Origin: Boswellia sacra
Taxonomy: Eukaryota; Streptophyta; Magnoliopsida; Sapindales; Burseraceae
Assembly: GCA_013180625.2 (NCBI GenBank)
Contig: SNVD02014121.1
Span: 1-64,000 of the forward strand
DNA length: 64,000 bases
Direction of reading: 5' to 3'
The notes below the pieces were generated by a model, which was not told where the DNA came from, ran no database searches, and saw only the letters and a program-made list of their open reading frames with translations. Both the position numbers and the translations under genes were made by a program. Each line of letters starts with the position of its first letter. Position 1 is the stretch's first letter. Below are positions 10,508 to 21,620 of the stretch, piece after piece.

Positions 10508-12437
10508 TATGGCACCAAAGAGACATAGAGATGACTCTATCGAAGGTGTACTATGAAGGGATGCAGAATCTCGACGATAGACATCTTCATCTTCCCAGTC
10601 TCAAACGAATTTGGGAGACCAATGTTTGTATGTAAATGATAATTCTTTCATATACATGTTTTACTTTATAATGTGAAACTAATTCTATATGATTAGGTGC
10701 GTCATCATAGGCAAAAGGTTGTGGAGCTGCTCGTGGTAATTCTGAATGGGGCTAAGGCTAGATTTTACATGCTGATTTCAACAACAAATGGCAACTAATT
10801 GGTCCGAATAAAGAGACGTTTACATCCCAACTTGGCATTATAGCAAGAAATGGATCAATGACTCCGTTAACTTTTGCTAGTTGGCATGCCATGCCTGAGT
10901 ACAAATTGAATGCAATTTGGGAAGAAGTGAAGGTATTTAATTTAATTTAACTATTAAGTTGAAAAGTATTTAGTTTATGTACACTAATCTCTATTATACT
11001 TTCTGTTATTGTATGACAATACAGATGTTTCGGATGAGTATAGACCTTATTGTTTAAAAGCAATTGGAGTACTTTGGAGGGATTGGAAAGCTTGTGTTAA
11101 GAGAGTTTTACAAGCCATATCTGACGGATGAGGCTCGTTGAGCATTTACCCCTCCAGAAATTACTGAAGAGCATTGGAAGATTTTAGTGGCTTATTGGAG
11201 TAACGAAGGAGCTCAAGTAAGTTATGAAAATGATTGTTAAGATAATTGTTTTCTCAAAATATACTAAAATATTTCTCTTTAATATTATAGAAACAAGCAG
11301 AGAGAAATAAGGCAAATCGTGCACACCAGTTTGCACTTCATAGGATTGATCACACATCTTTTACTAAAAAGAGAGAAGAGGTAAGTTTTAACAACATTTA
11401 AAATTCATATGAATTGTTAAGAGTTTTTGCATTGATAATTAATGCATTATATTTTTAACTTACTTCCTTTGCATATATACACTGATATATTTTTCTTTTT
11501 TTTTGTGTTAAGATATCAAAGAATGAAGAAAAAATAGATCGCAAAAGTGTATTTATCAAGACTAGAATGAGAAGTGGTGGAGATGTAGTAGATGCTGAGA
11601 GTGCTAAAATAATTGTACTTTTTTAAACTAAATTATATGCTCTTACAATTTGTGTTAAATTGGTTACGCAATCCATTTTTTTATGCTTTCACTTACAATT
11701 GTGTTCATCATTTTGCAGAGTTAACTAAAAGAAGGCATGTCTAGAATACCTATTGATCAACAAACAAAAGATGTAGTAGAACGGGTATTTCAAGATGTAT
11801 TGGTACGTGGTCATCGTGGTTATGCCCGCATATATGGCCATCGTCCTTCTTCAACTGATGTCACAAGTCAATGTTCATATAAACCTGTTGATGTGGAGAA
11901 ATTGCATCAAGAATTACATGAAATGCGAGTAGAGAACAAAGAATTGAAGGACTATAATATGTAGTTGTACAATTTTTTACAACAGAAATTTTCAAACATT
12001 GAAGAGTAGTTGCCTCCACCTATACGACATCAGGTATTCACTTAACTTTCATTTACTCTATATGTGGTTATTGAAAGAGTTGCTATCTAATTCATGAAGC
12101 TGTTGAGAGATTGATTTCATTGATGATTTTAATTGTGAATTGCATTGAGAATATGTAGTTGGTGAACTCGCCTTTGGCAATATAGTTGTATTTGCCAACT
12201 ATTTATCACAATGCCATATGGAGTACATAGAGTCTAAACCCAAGTGACAACATGATTACTTTGTTTTTTTTTTTAATAATTACAAGCTATTGATGATTGA
12301 AACTATTTAGGATTATAAGTTTTTCTAAATCTTCCAAAATATCTTAGGCTCCGATTCCAGATGCTTCAAGTGCACATCGAAATCATGTCAACATTGACTG
12401 TACAACAACAAATGAGGAGGAGAATGAGGAGAATTAG
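10508..12437 (+). pseudogene. CACTA-A second gene (Transposase_24 / plant Ptta-En/Spm type)
   Basis: ATG at 10508 starts a short exon (MAPKRHRDDS, with a TGA in the ninth codon triplet region after VL). Further exon-like blocks are visible: NKWQLIGPNKETF...LGIIARNGS around 10690-10932; WRDWKACVKR...HWKILVAYWSNEGAQ at about 11025-11216; ERNKANRAHQFALHRIDH at 11290-11380; KNEEKIDRKSVFIKTRMRSG at about 11515-11610; the 75-residue open block 11737-11964 with a coiled-coil end (LHQELHEMRVENKELKDYN); and PDASSAHRNHVN...NEEENEEN to the stop near 12437. AG/GT boundaries fit introns between the blocks. Several stops make it non-functional. The same gene is on the minus strand of CACTA-B. Confidence 0.78.
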
Positions 12438-12814
12438 GTATATATGAAATTATTTATCATTTCTCTGTAAATAAATCAATGTAAGGCATATAACATTTTA
12501 TTTATGAATAGTTAAGTACTAATTATTGCATTTTATTTGTGCAAGTTTTTCTGACATGAAGACTTGATTGGAATAGGACTTGTAGACTTATTTTAGACTT
12601 CTGCACTTATTGGAAACAAACTAAGTAGAACTCTTTTTCTTTCATGTTTGCGAATATATGTGAATATATTCTTATGTTGTACTTTTATGTGTTATGCCAA
12701 TATCAATTTATTTGTTTTATGTTATTATATGCAATGAATTGCTTGAAAACGAAGGAGGTTCCAAAAAATTTTCATTATAAAAATGGATTACCCAAATAAC
12801 AAAAAAATAGACTC

Positions 12815-13155
12815 TACACTTTTTACGGCGAGCGACAGAATCGAAGTAAATAAGTTACACAACAACGTCATGAACCATTTACAGTAGTTTTAGAAACCGT
12901 GGTAAACTTTTTACAGCGGGCAAAGAAACTGCGATAAATAAATTCAATCCGTTGTGAGACCAGACCACAAATATTTACGGCAGGTGAGGAGACCGCAGTT
13001 TAATAAACTTTTATAGCGGGCTAAAACCGCAGTAAAAATTGAAAATGTCTTTTACGTCGCTTTTTTATACGGCGGGCTTAAACCGCGTTGGATCGTCGTA
13101 AAAGACTGTTTATCACGGTTTGGACCCGCCATAAAAGGTCCTTTTTCTTATGATG
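12815..13155 (+). repeat. CACTA-A 3' subterminal repeats and decayed terminus
   Basis: Repeated, partly palindromic units of the form TTTACxGCGGGC...CCGCGGTAAA occur here with mutations. The same unit is found at 34606-34960 and 58035-58228. In CACTA elements such units bind the element's second protein. The end near 13155 no longer reads TAGTG. Confidence 0.75.
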
Positions 13156-13635
13156 AAGACCCTATCAACACTTGATTCGACCCGATCAGTGTGGGTCAAC
13201 CAAGTTAAGTCAATTTTAAATATCCAATCCTACTTTTAATCGTTTCTATTATAAAGGTCATTGGCAACGCTAATAATATATTTTGAATAATGCATGTATT
13301 CTAATTTATACAATCTACAATACATTTTCACTAAAAGGCTGATTACTAAATCATTAATTATTAATTTTTATATCAAACTCTACCATGGTCTGTGAATATA
13401 AAATGTATGGTATTGGTTTTATGGTATTACTGTTTTTTGAAGGGTAACCAGGTGTAATGTTAATTGTCCCTACTTTTTGGGTGAGTTAATTTATCAATAT
13501 TGAATCATAATCGGGAGCTTTATATACAATTTTATGATACGTTTACTTGAAGCTCTTCATCCAATCTAAACTAATTCATGAAACTAAACTTATCCTTACA
13601 TATATGGGCATGTTTGCTGTACTACACTGTATAGT
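13156..13635. other. AT-rich spacer, no gene seen
   Basis: Between the CACTA-A end and the hAT element. No coding block, repeat or RNA gene recognised. It includes the left TSD of the hAT element (TGTATAGT, 13628-13635). Confidence 0.5.
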
Positions 13636-16600
13636 CAGGGACGGAGGCAGGAAGGAACTAGGAGTGGCAATTGCCCGTCCTAGGATTTGGAAATTTTTTA
13701 AAAAGGATGTATTATCTATTTTGCCCCTTATATTGTCTAAAATTACAAATTTGTATTATAATTTTTTATTGTTTCTTCCTTCTTAAGTCTTACCCGTCCA
13801 CTTTACCAAATCCTAAACAACACTTTATTTTTTTGTGGTTTTGTGGTCCTGTAACTCCATTTCTTCTCCTTCTCCTTCTTCTTCACTTCATGGGCGGCAA
13901 TTCACCAATCAATGCCCATTCATCTTGTGGTGCTCCATCTATTTATTAGAAGTTAGTGTATATTGAGGTAAAATTCTTCTTCTCTTGTCTTTTAATTATT
14001 ACTTTACACTTTTTCAGTTTTCTTATTTGTTTTTACTCTTCGAGTAATGTGCTACAATTTCTTTTTTCTTAAGTTCGCAAGGTTAGCCGCTGGCCATGAA
14101 TCATGGTTGTAGGACTTTATTTTTAGATTATAATTTTTTATATAAATATTTTAATTCTATATAATATATTAAAATATTATATAGTTAAGCTATATTATGA
14201 TCAAATAGAAACCAAAAACCTCTAATTTAAACAAATGTTAATTAAATTTAATTATTGTGAGATTGTGGATATTTATAATAATAAAACAATTAGACAAAAC
14301 AAAAATGAAATCCCTCTTTGAAAATTTATATAGACCAAATTATAGATTTTGTTGGTAGTTAGAGTGGATTAGAAATGGGTTTCTGGCGATAGTTGATTTC
14401 TCAAAAGCTAATAATTGGAATCCACCTCCAATCAAAAGGTTTTAGTCTAGATGGTTATGGTAGTGAATAGTTGATTTTTGTGTTGTCCTACATTTGATTT
14501 TGATAGACTTTTTGGTCAATTATTTTAAAAATTATAATTCTTAATTTTTGATCATATTTCTTTGAGTTCTATATATAAAAATAATTTTTTTCTAATCGTA
14601 CCATGTTTTTTTAACAATTTTAAAATTTCAAAATCTATTTATTTAGTATTTGTACTTTTAAAGCTGCCTATTATTAATATTGAAATAAATTATTATTATT
14701 CTTGTTCTTATTATTTGGTTCTTTTGCACTTTCGTTCACACAAGTAATGACAAATTTTTTGTTTTGAAACAGTATGGAGAAATATTTACAGAAAAAGGTA
14801 GCACTCTCACCTCATCAAGAGAGACATAATGGTGGATCTAGTCAAAATATAGAAGTTGATTTGAGATATCTTCCAATGGATCTTGGACTACGACCTCGAA
14901 TTTCAGATTATGATCCTAATATTAGAGATCAAGTCCAGAGAGCATACTGACAAAGAAAACCTTGCTAACCTAGAGGCCATAATTTTCCTTCTAAAAAATA
15001 TGGGCAAATCTCACAACAATTTGTTGCTTCTTGGTTTGATGAGTTTACGTGGTTGGAATATAGCATAGCAAAAGATGCTACATTTTGTATTTATTGCTAT
15101 CTTTTTAAGCTTGAAATTGGAGATCAAGGAGGTGGTGATTATTTTATTGGTCAAGGGTTTTCAAATCGGAAGAAGAAAGAAAAGTTTAAAATCCATAAAG
15201 AAGGTGTTAATAGTGCTCATAACTATGCTCGAATAATGTGTGAATCACTAATGAAGCAAAGTCAACATATTGAAATTTGCTTCACTCGATATTCTGATCA
15301 AGCTAAAATTGAATATCGAACTCGATTGACTACCACGGTTGATTGTGCTCATTTTCTTTTAAGACAAGGGCTTGCATTTCGTGTAATGATGAATCTGATA
15401 GTTCAAGTAACCAAGGAAATTTCCTTGAGCTTTTGCAATTTCTTGCTGAGCATAATGAAGATGTTAAAGCTGTTACTTTGGAGAATGCTTATGAAATTGA
15501 CATCACTTGATATTCAAAAAGACATTGTAAGTTTTGCTTCCCTTGAAACTCACATTGCTATAATTAGAGATTTGGGTGACTCATTATTTTCCATTATGAT
15601 TGATGAATCTCGTGATATATCTATTAAAGAGAAAATGGCTTTTGTTTTGCGTTATGTGAAAAAAAATGGTCTTGTTGTAGAGCGCCTAATAGGAATTGAA
15701 CATGTTACTAGTACCACAGCTCTCTCACTTAAGGCAACACTTGATATTCTATTTTGTAAGTATGGATTGAGCATATCTAGGTTGTGTGGCCAAGGCTATG
15801 ATGGAGCTAGTAACATGCAAGGTGAATTCAATGGGCTTAAAACACTCATTTTGAATGAGAATAATTGTGCTTACTATGTTCATTGTTTTGCTCATCAACT
15901 CCAATTGGCTTTTGTAGCAGTTGCAAAGAAACATGAAGATTTTAATGATATTTTTAACATAATTGCAATCATTGTTAATATTGTTGGAGCTTCATCTAAA
16001 AGTAGTGATATCCTTCAAGAGAAACAACCTCTTAAAGTTATTGAAGCTATCAATAATGGTGAACTTTCAAGTGGACAAGGTCTCAATCAAGAGACTAATT
16101 TGAAACGTGCTGGTGATACACGTTGGGGATCACATTATGGTAGGTTGATAAGCATTACTATCATGTTTTCATCCATAATTGATGTTCTTAAGATAATTGC
16201 ACGGGATGGAGGCTCTGAACAAAGATTTCATGCCAAGCATGTTTCAAAGATGATGCAATCATTTAATTTTGTGTTTACTCTCTTTTTGATGAAAGATATA
16301 CTTGGCCTTGTAAATGAATTGTCTCAAGCTCTTCAAAGAAAAGATCAAGATATTGTGAATGCTATGAAATTGGTTAGTGTATGTAAAGATGGATTGCAAC
16401 TGATGAGGGAGAAAGGATTGGATACTTTACTAGATAAAGTATATTCTTTTTGTGTTAAGCATGACATTGATGTCCCTAACATGGATGATAGGTTTATAAT
16501 TGAAGGGCGGTCTATGCGTAATGCTCTAGAAATCACAAATATGCAACATTATCGGATTGATTTGTTTTACACTATTTTGGATATGTAACTTCAAGAGCTA

Positions 16601-17221
16601 AACAATCGCTTCAATGAGGCAAATATTGAGTTGCTTTTGTGTATAGCATGTTTATGTCCATATGACTCGTTTGGTGCTTTTGATAAACAAAAATTGATGC
16701 GACTTGCTAAATTATATCCTAATGATTTTTCTGAAATGGAGCTCATGGCACTTGATGTTCAACTTGATGTTTACATTATGGATATGCACTCTAGCATTGA
16801 ATTTTCAGGATTGAAAGGAATTGGGGATCTTGCAAAGAGAATGGTTGAGTTTAAAAAAGATATTGTGTCCATTAGTTTGGAAGTTAGTGACATTAGCATT
16901 AATTCTTTCAATTGCTACATCCATTGTTGAGAGGGCCTTTTCAGCAATGAATTTTGTCAAGATTTATCTTTGAAATCGAATGGGAGATCAATGGCGGAAT
17001 GATAAATTAATTGTATATATAGAGAAGGATGTATTTGATGCTATTGATAATGAAGTTATCATTCAAAGCTTTCAAAATATGAAATCACGTCGATGACAAT
17101 TGTAAAATTGAAAAATGTATGAATGAATATCACTATTTTTCTTTATTGTTTTATTGTCATTTTAAATTTTATTGTTGTTTGGATTTACCCCTCCTTGGTA
17201 ACAATCCTGGCTCCGTCTATG
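13636..17221 (+). mobile_element. hAT transposon (ZMYM1/TTF-type), complete ends
   Basis: Terminal inverted repeats CAGGGACGGAGGCAGGA (left) and TCCTGGCTCCGTCTATG (right), with an exact 8-bp target duplication TGTATAGT at 13628-13635 and 17222-17229. Length is 3586 bp with one transposase gene in the right two-thirds. The 8-bp TSD and the CAGxGxCGGAGCCAGGA end are typical of this hAT lineage. No other element sits inside it, so it is among the younger insertions. Confidence 0.93.
14773..17097 (+). pseudogene. hAT transposase, TTF-type zinc finger / DUF4371 / hAT dimerisation (ZMYM1-like)
   Basis: The ATG at 14773 gives MEKYLQKKVALSPHQ...LRYLPMDLGLRPRISDYDPN, then an in-frame TGA near 14948 and TAA near 14969. 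The frame resumes through SWFDEFTWLEYSIAKDATFC, which is the TTF-type finger region with FCIYCYLF. The open stretch 15053-16588 (511 aa) carries the DUF4371/catalytic core: SIMIDESRDIS, GQGYDGASNMQGEFNGL, YYVHCFAHQLQLAF and GDTRWGSHYGRL. A compensated frameshift lies at about 15380-15490. After the TAA at 16588 the C-terminal dimerisation domain is still recognisable (IVERAFSAMNFVKI, then NRMGDQWRNDKLIVYIEKD) up to about 17097. About five lesions disable it, but domain content is nearly complete. Confidence 0.88.
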
Positions 17222-17470
17222 TGTATAGTATAGTATAACATGTATTGTATTACATTATATTGTACAATAATAAAAATAATGTTATGTAAAATTTAAATTT
17301 GCATTTATGTACTGCATTCATTTATAACAAAAACTAATAAAAATATTTTTAAAATACACACATAGAGACACACACAAAATATAAATTTTTTACTTTTTAT
17401 TTTATAAAAAATTAATTATTTATTCTTTTAAAAATGACACCACTAGCATCAGAAGAATAATTGGATGACG
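17222..17470. other. AT-rich spacer, no gene seen
   Basis: Right TSD of the hAT element followed by AT-rich sequence with short TA runs. Nothing coding or structured recognised. Confidence 0.5.
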
Positions 17471-17658
17471 ATCTACACTAGGGGTGTTCAAAAATACCCG
17501 ACCCGATCCAACCAGACCCGACCCGATCGGGTTGGTCGGATTTTTCTCAATCGGTATTAAATAGTGACCCGAATCGGGTTAAAAAAATCGGGTTTGAACA
17601 GTATCGGGTTGCAAATCGGGTTTGGATATTTGACATAATTAAATTAAACCCGATCTGA

Positions 17659-19015
17659 TGATGAACACTTAAATGTGTATGTTTAATAAGAGCTTAATTC
17701 ACCATATTGCATTAATAGTGTCATTAAATTCTTCAACTTAAGTATATTTGTAGTATTTGCAACTTTGGAATTAACTTCCTCTTAATTTTGATTTTGTTAT
17801 AGGTTCGATAAAATAAGCATAACTCTCTATTTATAGATTATAATGGTGCAATTCTTAATGTTTTTGAAAGCTGATTCAATTGTCTACAAGATTGTATTTC
17901 ACAAGCATCATCAAATTTGGGCTCTTAATGGACCAAAATTGGGCTTGAAATGAACCCATCTACAGTCTCAGCCCAGTCTGACCAGGCCTTAGTATTTAGA
18001 CCGTATCTCTCAAAATACGTATCCAAATTGTGCAAATCAATATGATCTAGAAAGCTGAGAGAAATATCTACAACTTTAATTAAGACATGTGATCAAAATT
18101 TTCAACATTTTAATGTCAAAATTGATGGTCAAACTCGGTACCTAATGATCCCAATTGTCAAAGATATTTACAACTAATATTTAACAATTATGCCCTTGTA
18201 ATTTGACAAGTTTGCCCCTGGATGTATCTATAAATAGAGGTGCCTTGTGACCCATTAGGGCATCTTGGCCTTGGCTGGAATATTTTGGCTTTGGCTAGGA
18301 TCTTGTATTGTGTTTTGTGTGTTTATGTTATTAATGAATTTCCTTTTTCTTGCATCTTATTTTTTTTCTATTATAATGTTCTTCTAATTTCTCTTGCTAA
18401 GGTGAAAGGGTGAAACCCTTGATATGAGAGTAAGGATTCTCTAACCCTTTGATATGTGCTTAATTGTCATAATATTGTGTTGTTTATTTTATATGATTTA
18501 TATTTATTTTCTTATTCAATCTTGACACCACTCGTAAAGTGAAGGTCTTGATCCATTGTCGACAATCCTTGGCACATCAAATGCTTGGATCCTTTCTAGA
18601 TGACGTATGGTTCTTTCTTGATTTATTGTAGACATATGGTGATTGACACCTTGGATGCTTGAACCCATTTACAAGAGGTGGTATAAATGTTGTAAATGAA
18701 ACAAATGTAATTCATATAACTAAAATGGCCTAATTATACTTATTCGAAATATCAAGGGCGGATCCCCTAACCTTAGCTCTTATTATTATTGTGTTAATTT
18801 CTTTTGTGTTTTAGTTATTCTTATTTATTAACTTGTTCTTTACTTATACTTGTTGATATTATCTTGTCACCCCTTTGAATCATCCATATCATATTTGTTT
18901 ACTTTATAGTTTGTAGCGCTAAAATTTCCTTCCTCGTGGATCGACCCCGGTCTCACCGAGTTTATTACTTCGATACTCCTATACTTGGGAGACAATCCTA
19001 TTTTCAGATGTGTCA
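17659..19015 (+). repeat. 5' LTR of the Athila-like element
   Basis: 1357 bp, beginning TGATGAACACTT and ending AGATGTGTCA. It lacks about 24 bp (ACCGACACGAATCTAGTTAG region, before the segment TTGATTTATTG) that the 3' LTR and the 36560-40155 solo LTR both keep, so the loss is in this copy. TATAAATAGAGG near 18230 is a plausible TATA box of the LTR promoter; it is present in all three copies. Confidence 0.9.
18229..18239 (+). promoter_or_regulatory. candidate TATA box of the LTR promoter
   Basis: CTATAAATAGAGG-type sequence, conserved in the 3' LTR (about 28103-28115) and near-identically in the solo LTR (about 37128-37140). Consensus match and conservation only; the transcription start was not measured. 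Confidence 0.5.
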
Positions 19016-19021
19016 AATTTT

Positions 19022-19039
19022 TGGTGCCATTGTCGGGGA
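19022..19039 (+). other. primer binding site, tRNA-Asp type
   Basis: TGGTGCCATTGTCGGGGA lies six bases after the 5' LTR. It matches the Athila-group PBS (TGGCGCCGTTGCCGGGGA, complementary to tRNA-Asp) with three differences, each a C-to-T or G-to-A transition as expected from methylation decay. Confidence 0.85.
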
Positions 19040-19223
19040 AGGTAAAAATTGGCGTGCAAAATTGTAAGTGTTCTCTTTTCTCATTTTAGATCTTAATTTC
19101 TTGTGTGTTCATCTTTTCTTCTCTTTCCGTCTCTCTTCATTGCATGAAAATTTGGTCACGAACATCTAGTGGTAGACTTATTAGAAAAACATCATCTTCC
19201 TTAAAAAACATGGCGACAATCAT

Positions 19224-21614
19224 GTGGAAATATTCATGGATGAAAGGGACAGCCGCTCGCAACAAAATGATCAAAACCAACGAAGAACCCTCAGAGACTA
19301 CATGAATCCGGTAAGGACTAGTGCACCATCTTGTGTAGTTTCTCCTCCAGATTCAATCCATTTCAATTTCAAACCAAGTTTTGTTCGACTTCTACCCACT
19401 TTTCATGGCCTTGACATGGAGAACCCATATTCGCACTTGAAACTCTTTGAAGAGGTATGTAGCTTCTACACTGACCCAAATTGTAGCATAAACACGATTA
19501 GATTAAAACTTTTTCCTTTTTCTTTAAAAGATAAAGCTAGAACATGGCTACAAAATTTTAGGTCGAATTCCATCAGTTCATGGGATAAGATGAAACAACA
19601 ATTTTTCAAAAAATTTTTTCCTACCCATAGAACAAATTCTCTTAAGAGACAAATTTCTGATTTCTCTCAAAAACAAGGAGAAACCCTTTACCAATGTTAG
19701 GATAGGTATAAGGAACTATTTAATACTTGTCCTCACCATGGGTTTGAAACATGGAGAATAGTTGCACACTTCTATGAAGGGTTAACACCTCAAGATAGAG
19801 AATTAATGTGTAGTGGAGAATTTAAAGAAAAAGACCCTAAGGAAGCACTTGACTTCCTAGATTCCTTGGCAGAAAAGGTACAAAATTGGGACACTGCTGG
19901 CACCTATGAGGTACCAAGCAAGACCCCAACCTCGACATCCAATAAAGGTATTTGCAACCTTAGGGAAGACCATGACCTTCAAGCCAAATTTGCATCCCTA
20001 GCTAGAAAAGTCGAGGCTTTAGAGATGAAAAAGAGTGGTCAATTGAAGTCTATTCAAGAAAATGTCTGTAACATTTGTGATGACAATGACCATTCTACTG
20101 ATGATTGCCTAACTTTGCCTGCCTTTAGGGAATGTCTCCATAAGGAAGCCAATGCCTTGAACACTTTCAAAAGGCCAAATCACAATCCATATTCACAAAC
20201 CTACAATCCTGGTTTGAGAAATCATCCAAATTTTAGTTGGAAAAATGATAATCATGCACAATCTTCACAAGTCCCTTTTCAAACACGACAAAATTTTCAA
20301 AATTCTCGTGATCATGCATATGCTCCTCCTCCTAGGAATGACTTTGAAGAAACATTTCATTCATTCATTACAAAGCAAGAGACTTTTACTAGTCAAACTG
20401 CTCAAACATTAGCAAATTTATCAGAAAATCTTGCAAAATTTGTATTTACATTTAGCATCCAAGAGAAAGGAAAATTTCCTTCTCAAACATTGCAAAACCC
20501 CAAAGATCAATCTAACTCAAATAAAGGGAGTTCAAATAACCATTATTTTAACCAAGCCAAGTTAGTCATGACCCTTCACAATGGTAAGATTGTTGAAAAA
20601 CACATTCCTGACCCTTTTGAGAAAGAAGAAGAATCGATCTTTAAAGGGCAGGAAGAGGTTGCCAAACCAACACCTAGCGAAGAGGAAACTAAATCCTCAT
20701 CTATGCCTCCATTTCCTCAAGCATTAGCCACACAAAAGAAGCCAACTCACAATTCTGAAATCTTTGAAAATTTCAAACAGGTAAAGGTCAACATTCCCTT
20801 GCTTGATGTGATCAAACAGGTACCTTCTTATGCAAAATTTTTGAAAGACTTGTGTACTGTGAAAAGAAAACTGAATGTGAAAAAGAAGGCCTTTCTAGCT
20901 GAGCAAGTAAGTGCTATCCTTCAAAATAATAATACAGTGAAATATAAGGATCCAGGTTGTCCTACAATTTCATGTGTTATTGGAGACCATAAAATTGAAC
21001 AAGCTTTACTTGATCTTGGTGCTAGTGTGAATTTGCTTCCATACTCAGTTTTTCAAAAACTCAATCTAGTTGAGTTAAAACCTACTTCTGTGACTCTTTT
21101 GCTTACTGATAGATCAGTTAAAGTACCAAGAGGAGTCATAGAAGATGTATTAGTTCAAGTCGATAAATTCATTTACCCAGTGGATTTTATCGTCTTGGAC
21201 ACACAACCAGTAGAAGTAAGCAATTCAATTCCTGTTATTTTAGGGCGTCCATGTCTAGCTACCTCTAATGCTTTGATTAATTGCAGGAATGGAATCATGA
21301 AGCTATCATTTGGGAACATGACATTGGAACTTAATGTTTTTAATATGTGCAAACAACCAAATAAAGAAGAAGATGAAATTGATGAGGCCAATATGATTGA
21401 ATCTATTGTGGAAGATCACATCCAAAAAGGGAGTTCTTCTGACTCTTTGGAAACTTGTTTGGTGAATTCATTAGAATCAAGTATGGAACTAGAGTCTGAT
21501 CTTTCTGATATATGTTCTTTATTGGATTGTGCACAAGTGATGGAAAAAGGCTCAAAATCAAGATTTGAAGAATTGGGGCAAATGAATGAAAGTAAGGAAG
21601 AGGAAGCTCCCTAG
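19224..21614 (+). pseudogene. Athila-like gag and protease, with internal stops
   Basis: A retrotransposon gag domain runs from about 19400 (SHLKLFEEVCSFY, KARTWLQNF, WDKMKQQFFKKFFP). An in-frame TAG at 19698-19700 replaces the expected Trp in CxDRYKELFNTCPHHG. The frame 19806-21614 (602 aa) continues with the gag end (LTPQDRELMCSGEFKE upstream, EALDFLDSLAEKVQNWDT), a CX2CX4HX4C knuckle (CNICDDNDHSTDDC near residue 90), a Gln/Asn/Ser-rich linker, and a retropepsin domain near residues 380-520 with DLGASVNLLPYSVF and VILGRPCLATS. It ends in TAG at 21612-21614 just before RT. The real start codon is uncertain because the 5' part is frameshifted. Confidence 0.87.
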
Positions 21615-21620
21615 TTAGAA

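Larger units (their letters stand above)
4790..13155 (+). mobile_element. CACTA (En/Spm) transposon A, decayed, left end not visible
   Basis: It carries the two genes usual for plant CACTA elements: a TNP2-type transposase (5084-10268) and a Transposase_24-type second gene (10508-12437), followed by subterminal repeats (12820-13140) and a degenerate terminus near 13155 (CTTTTTCTTATGATG where relatives end in TTGTAGTG). The left CACTA end is beyond the Copia insertion at 1-4789. A Copia solo LTR interrupts the first gene. Its genes and subterminal repeats match those of CACTA-B, so the two belong to one family. Many stops mean it is inactive. Confidence 0.85.
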
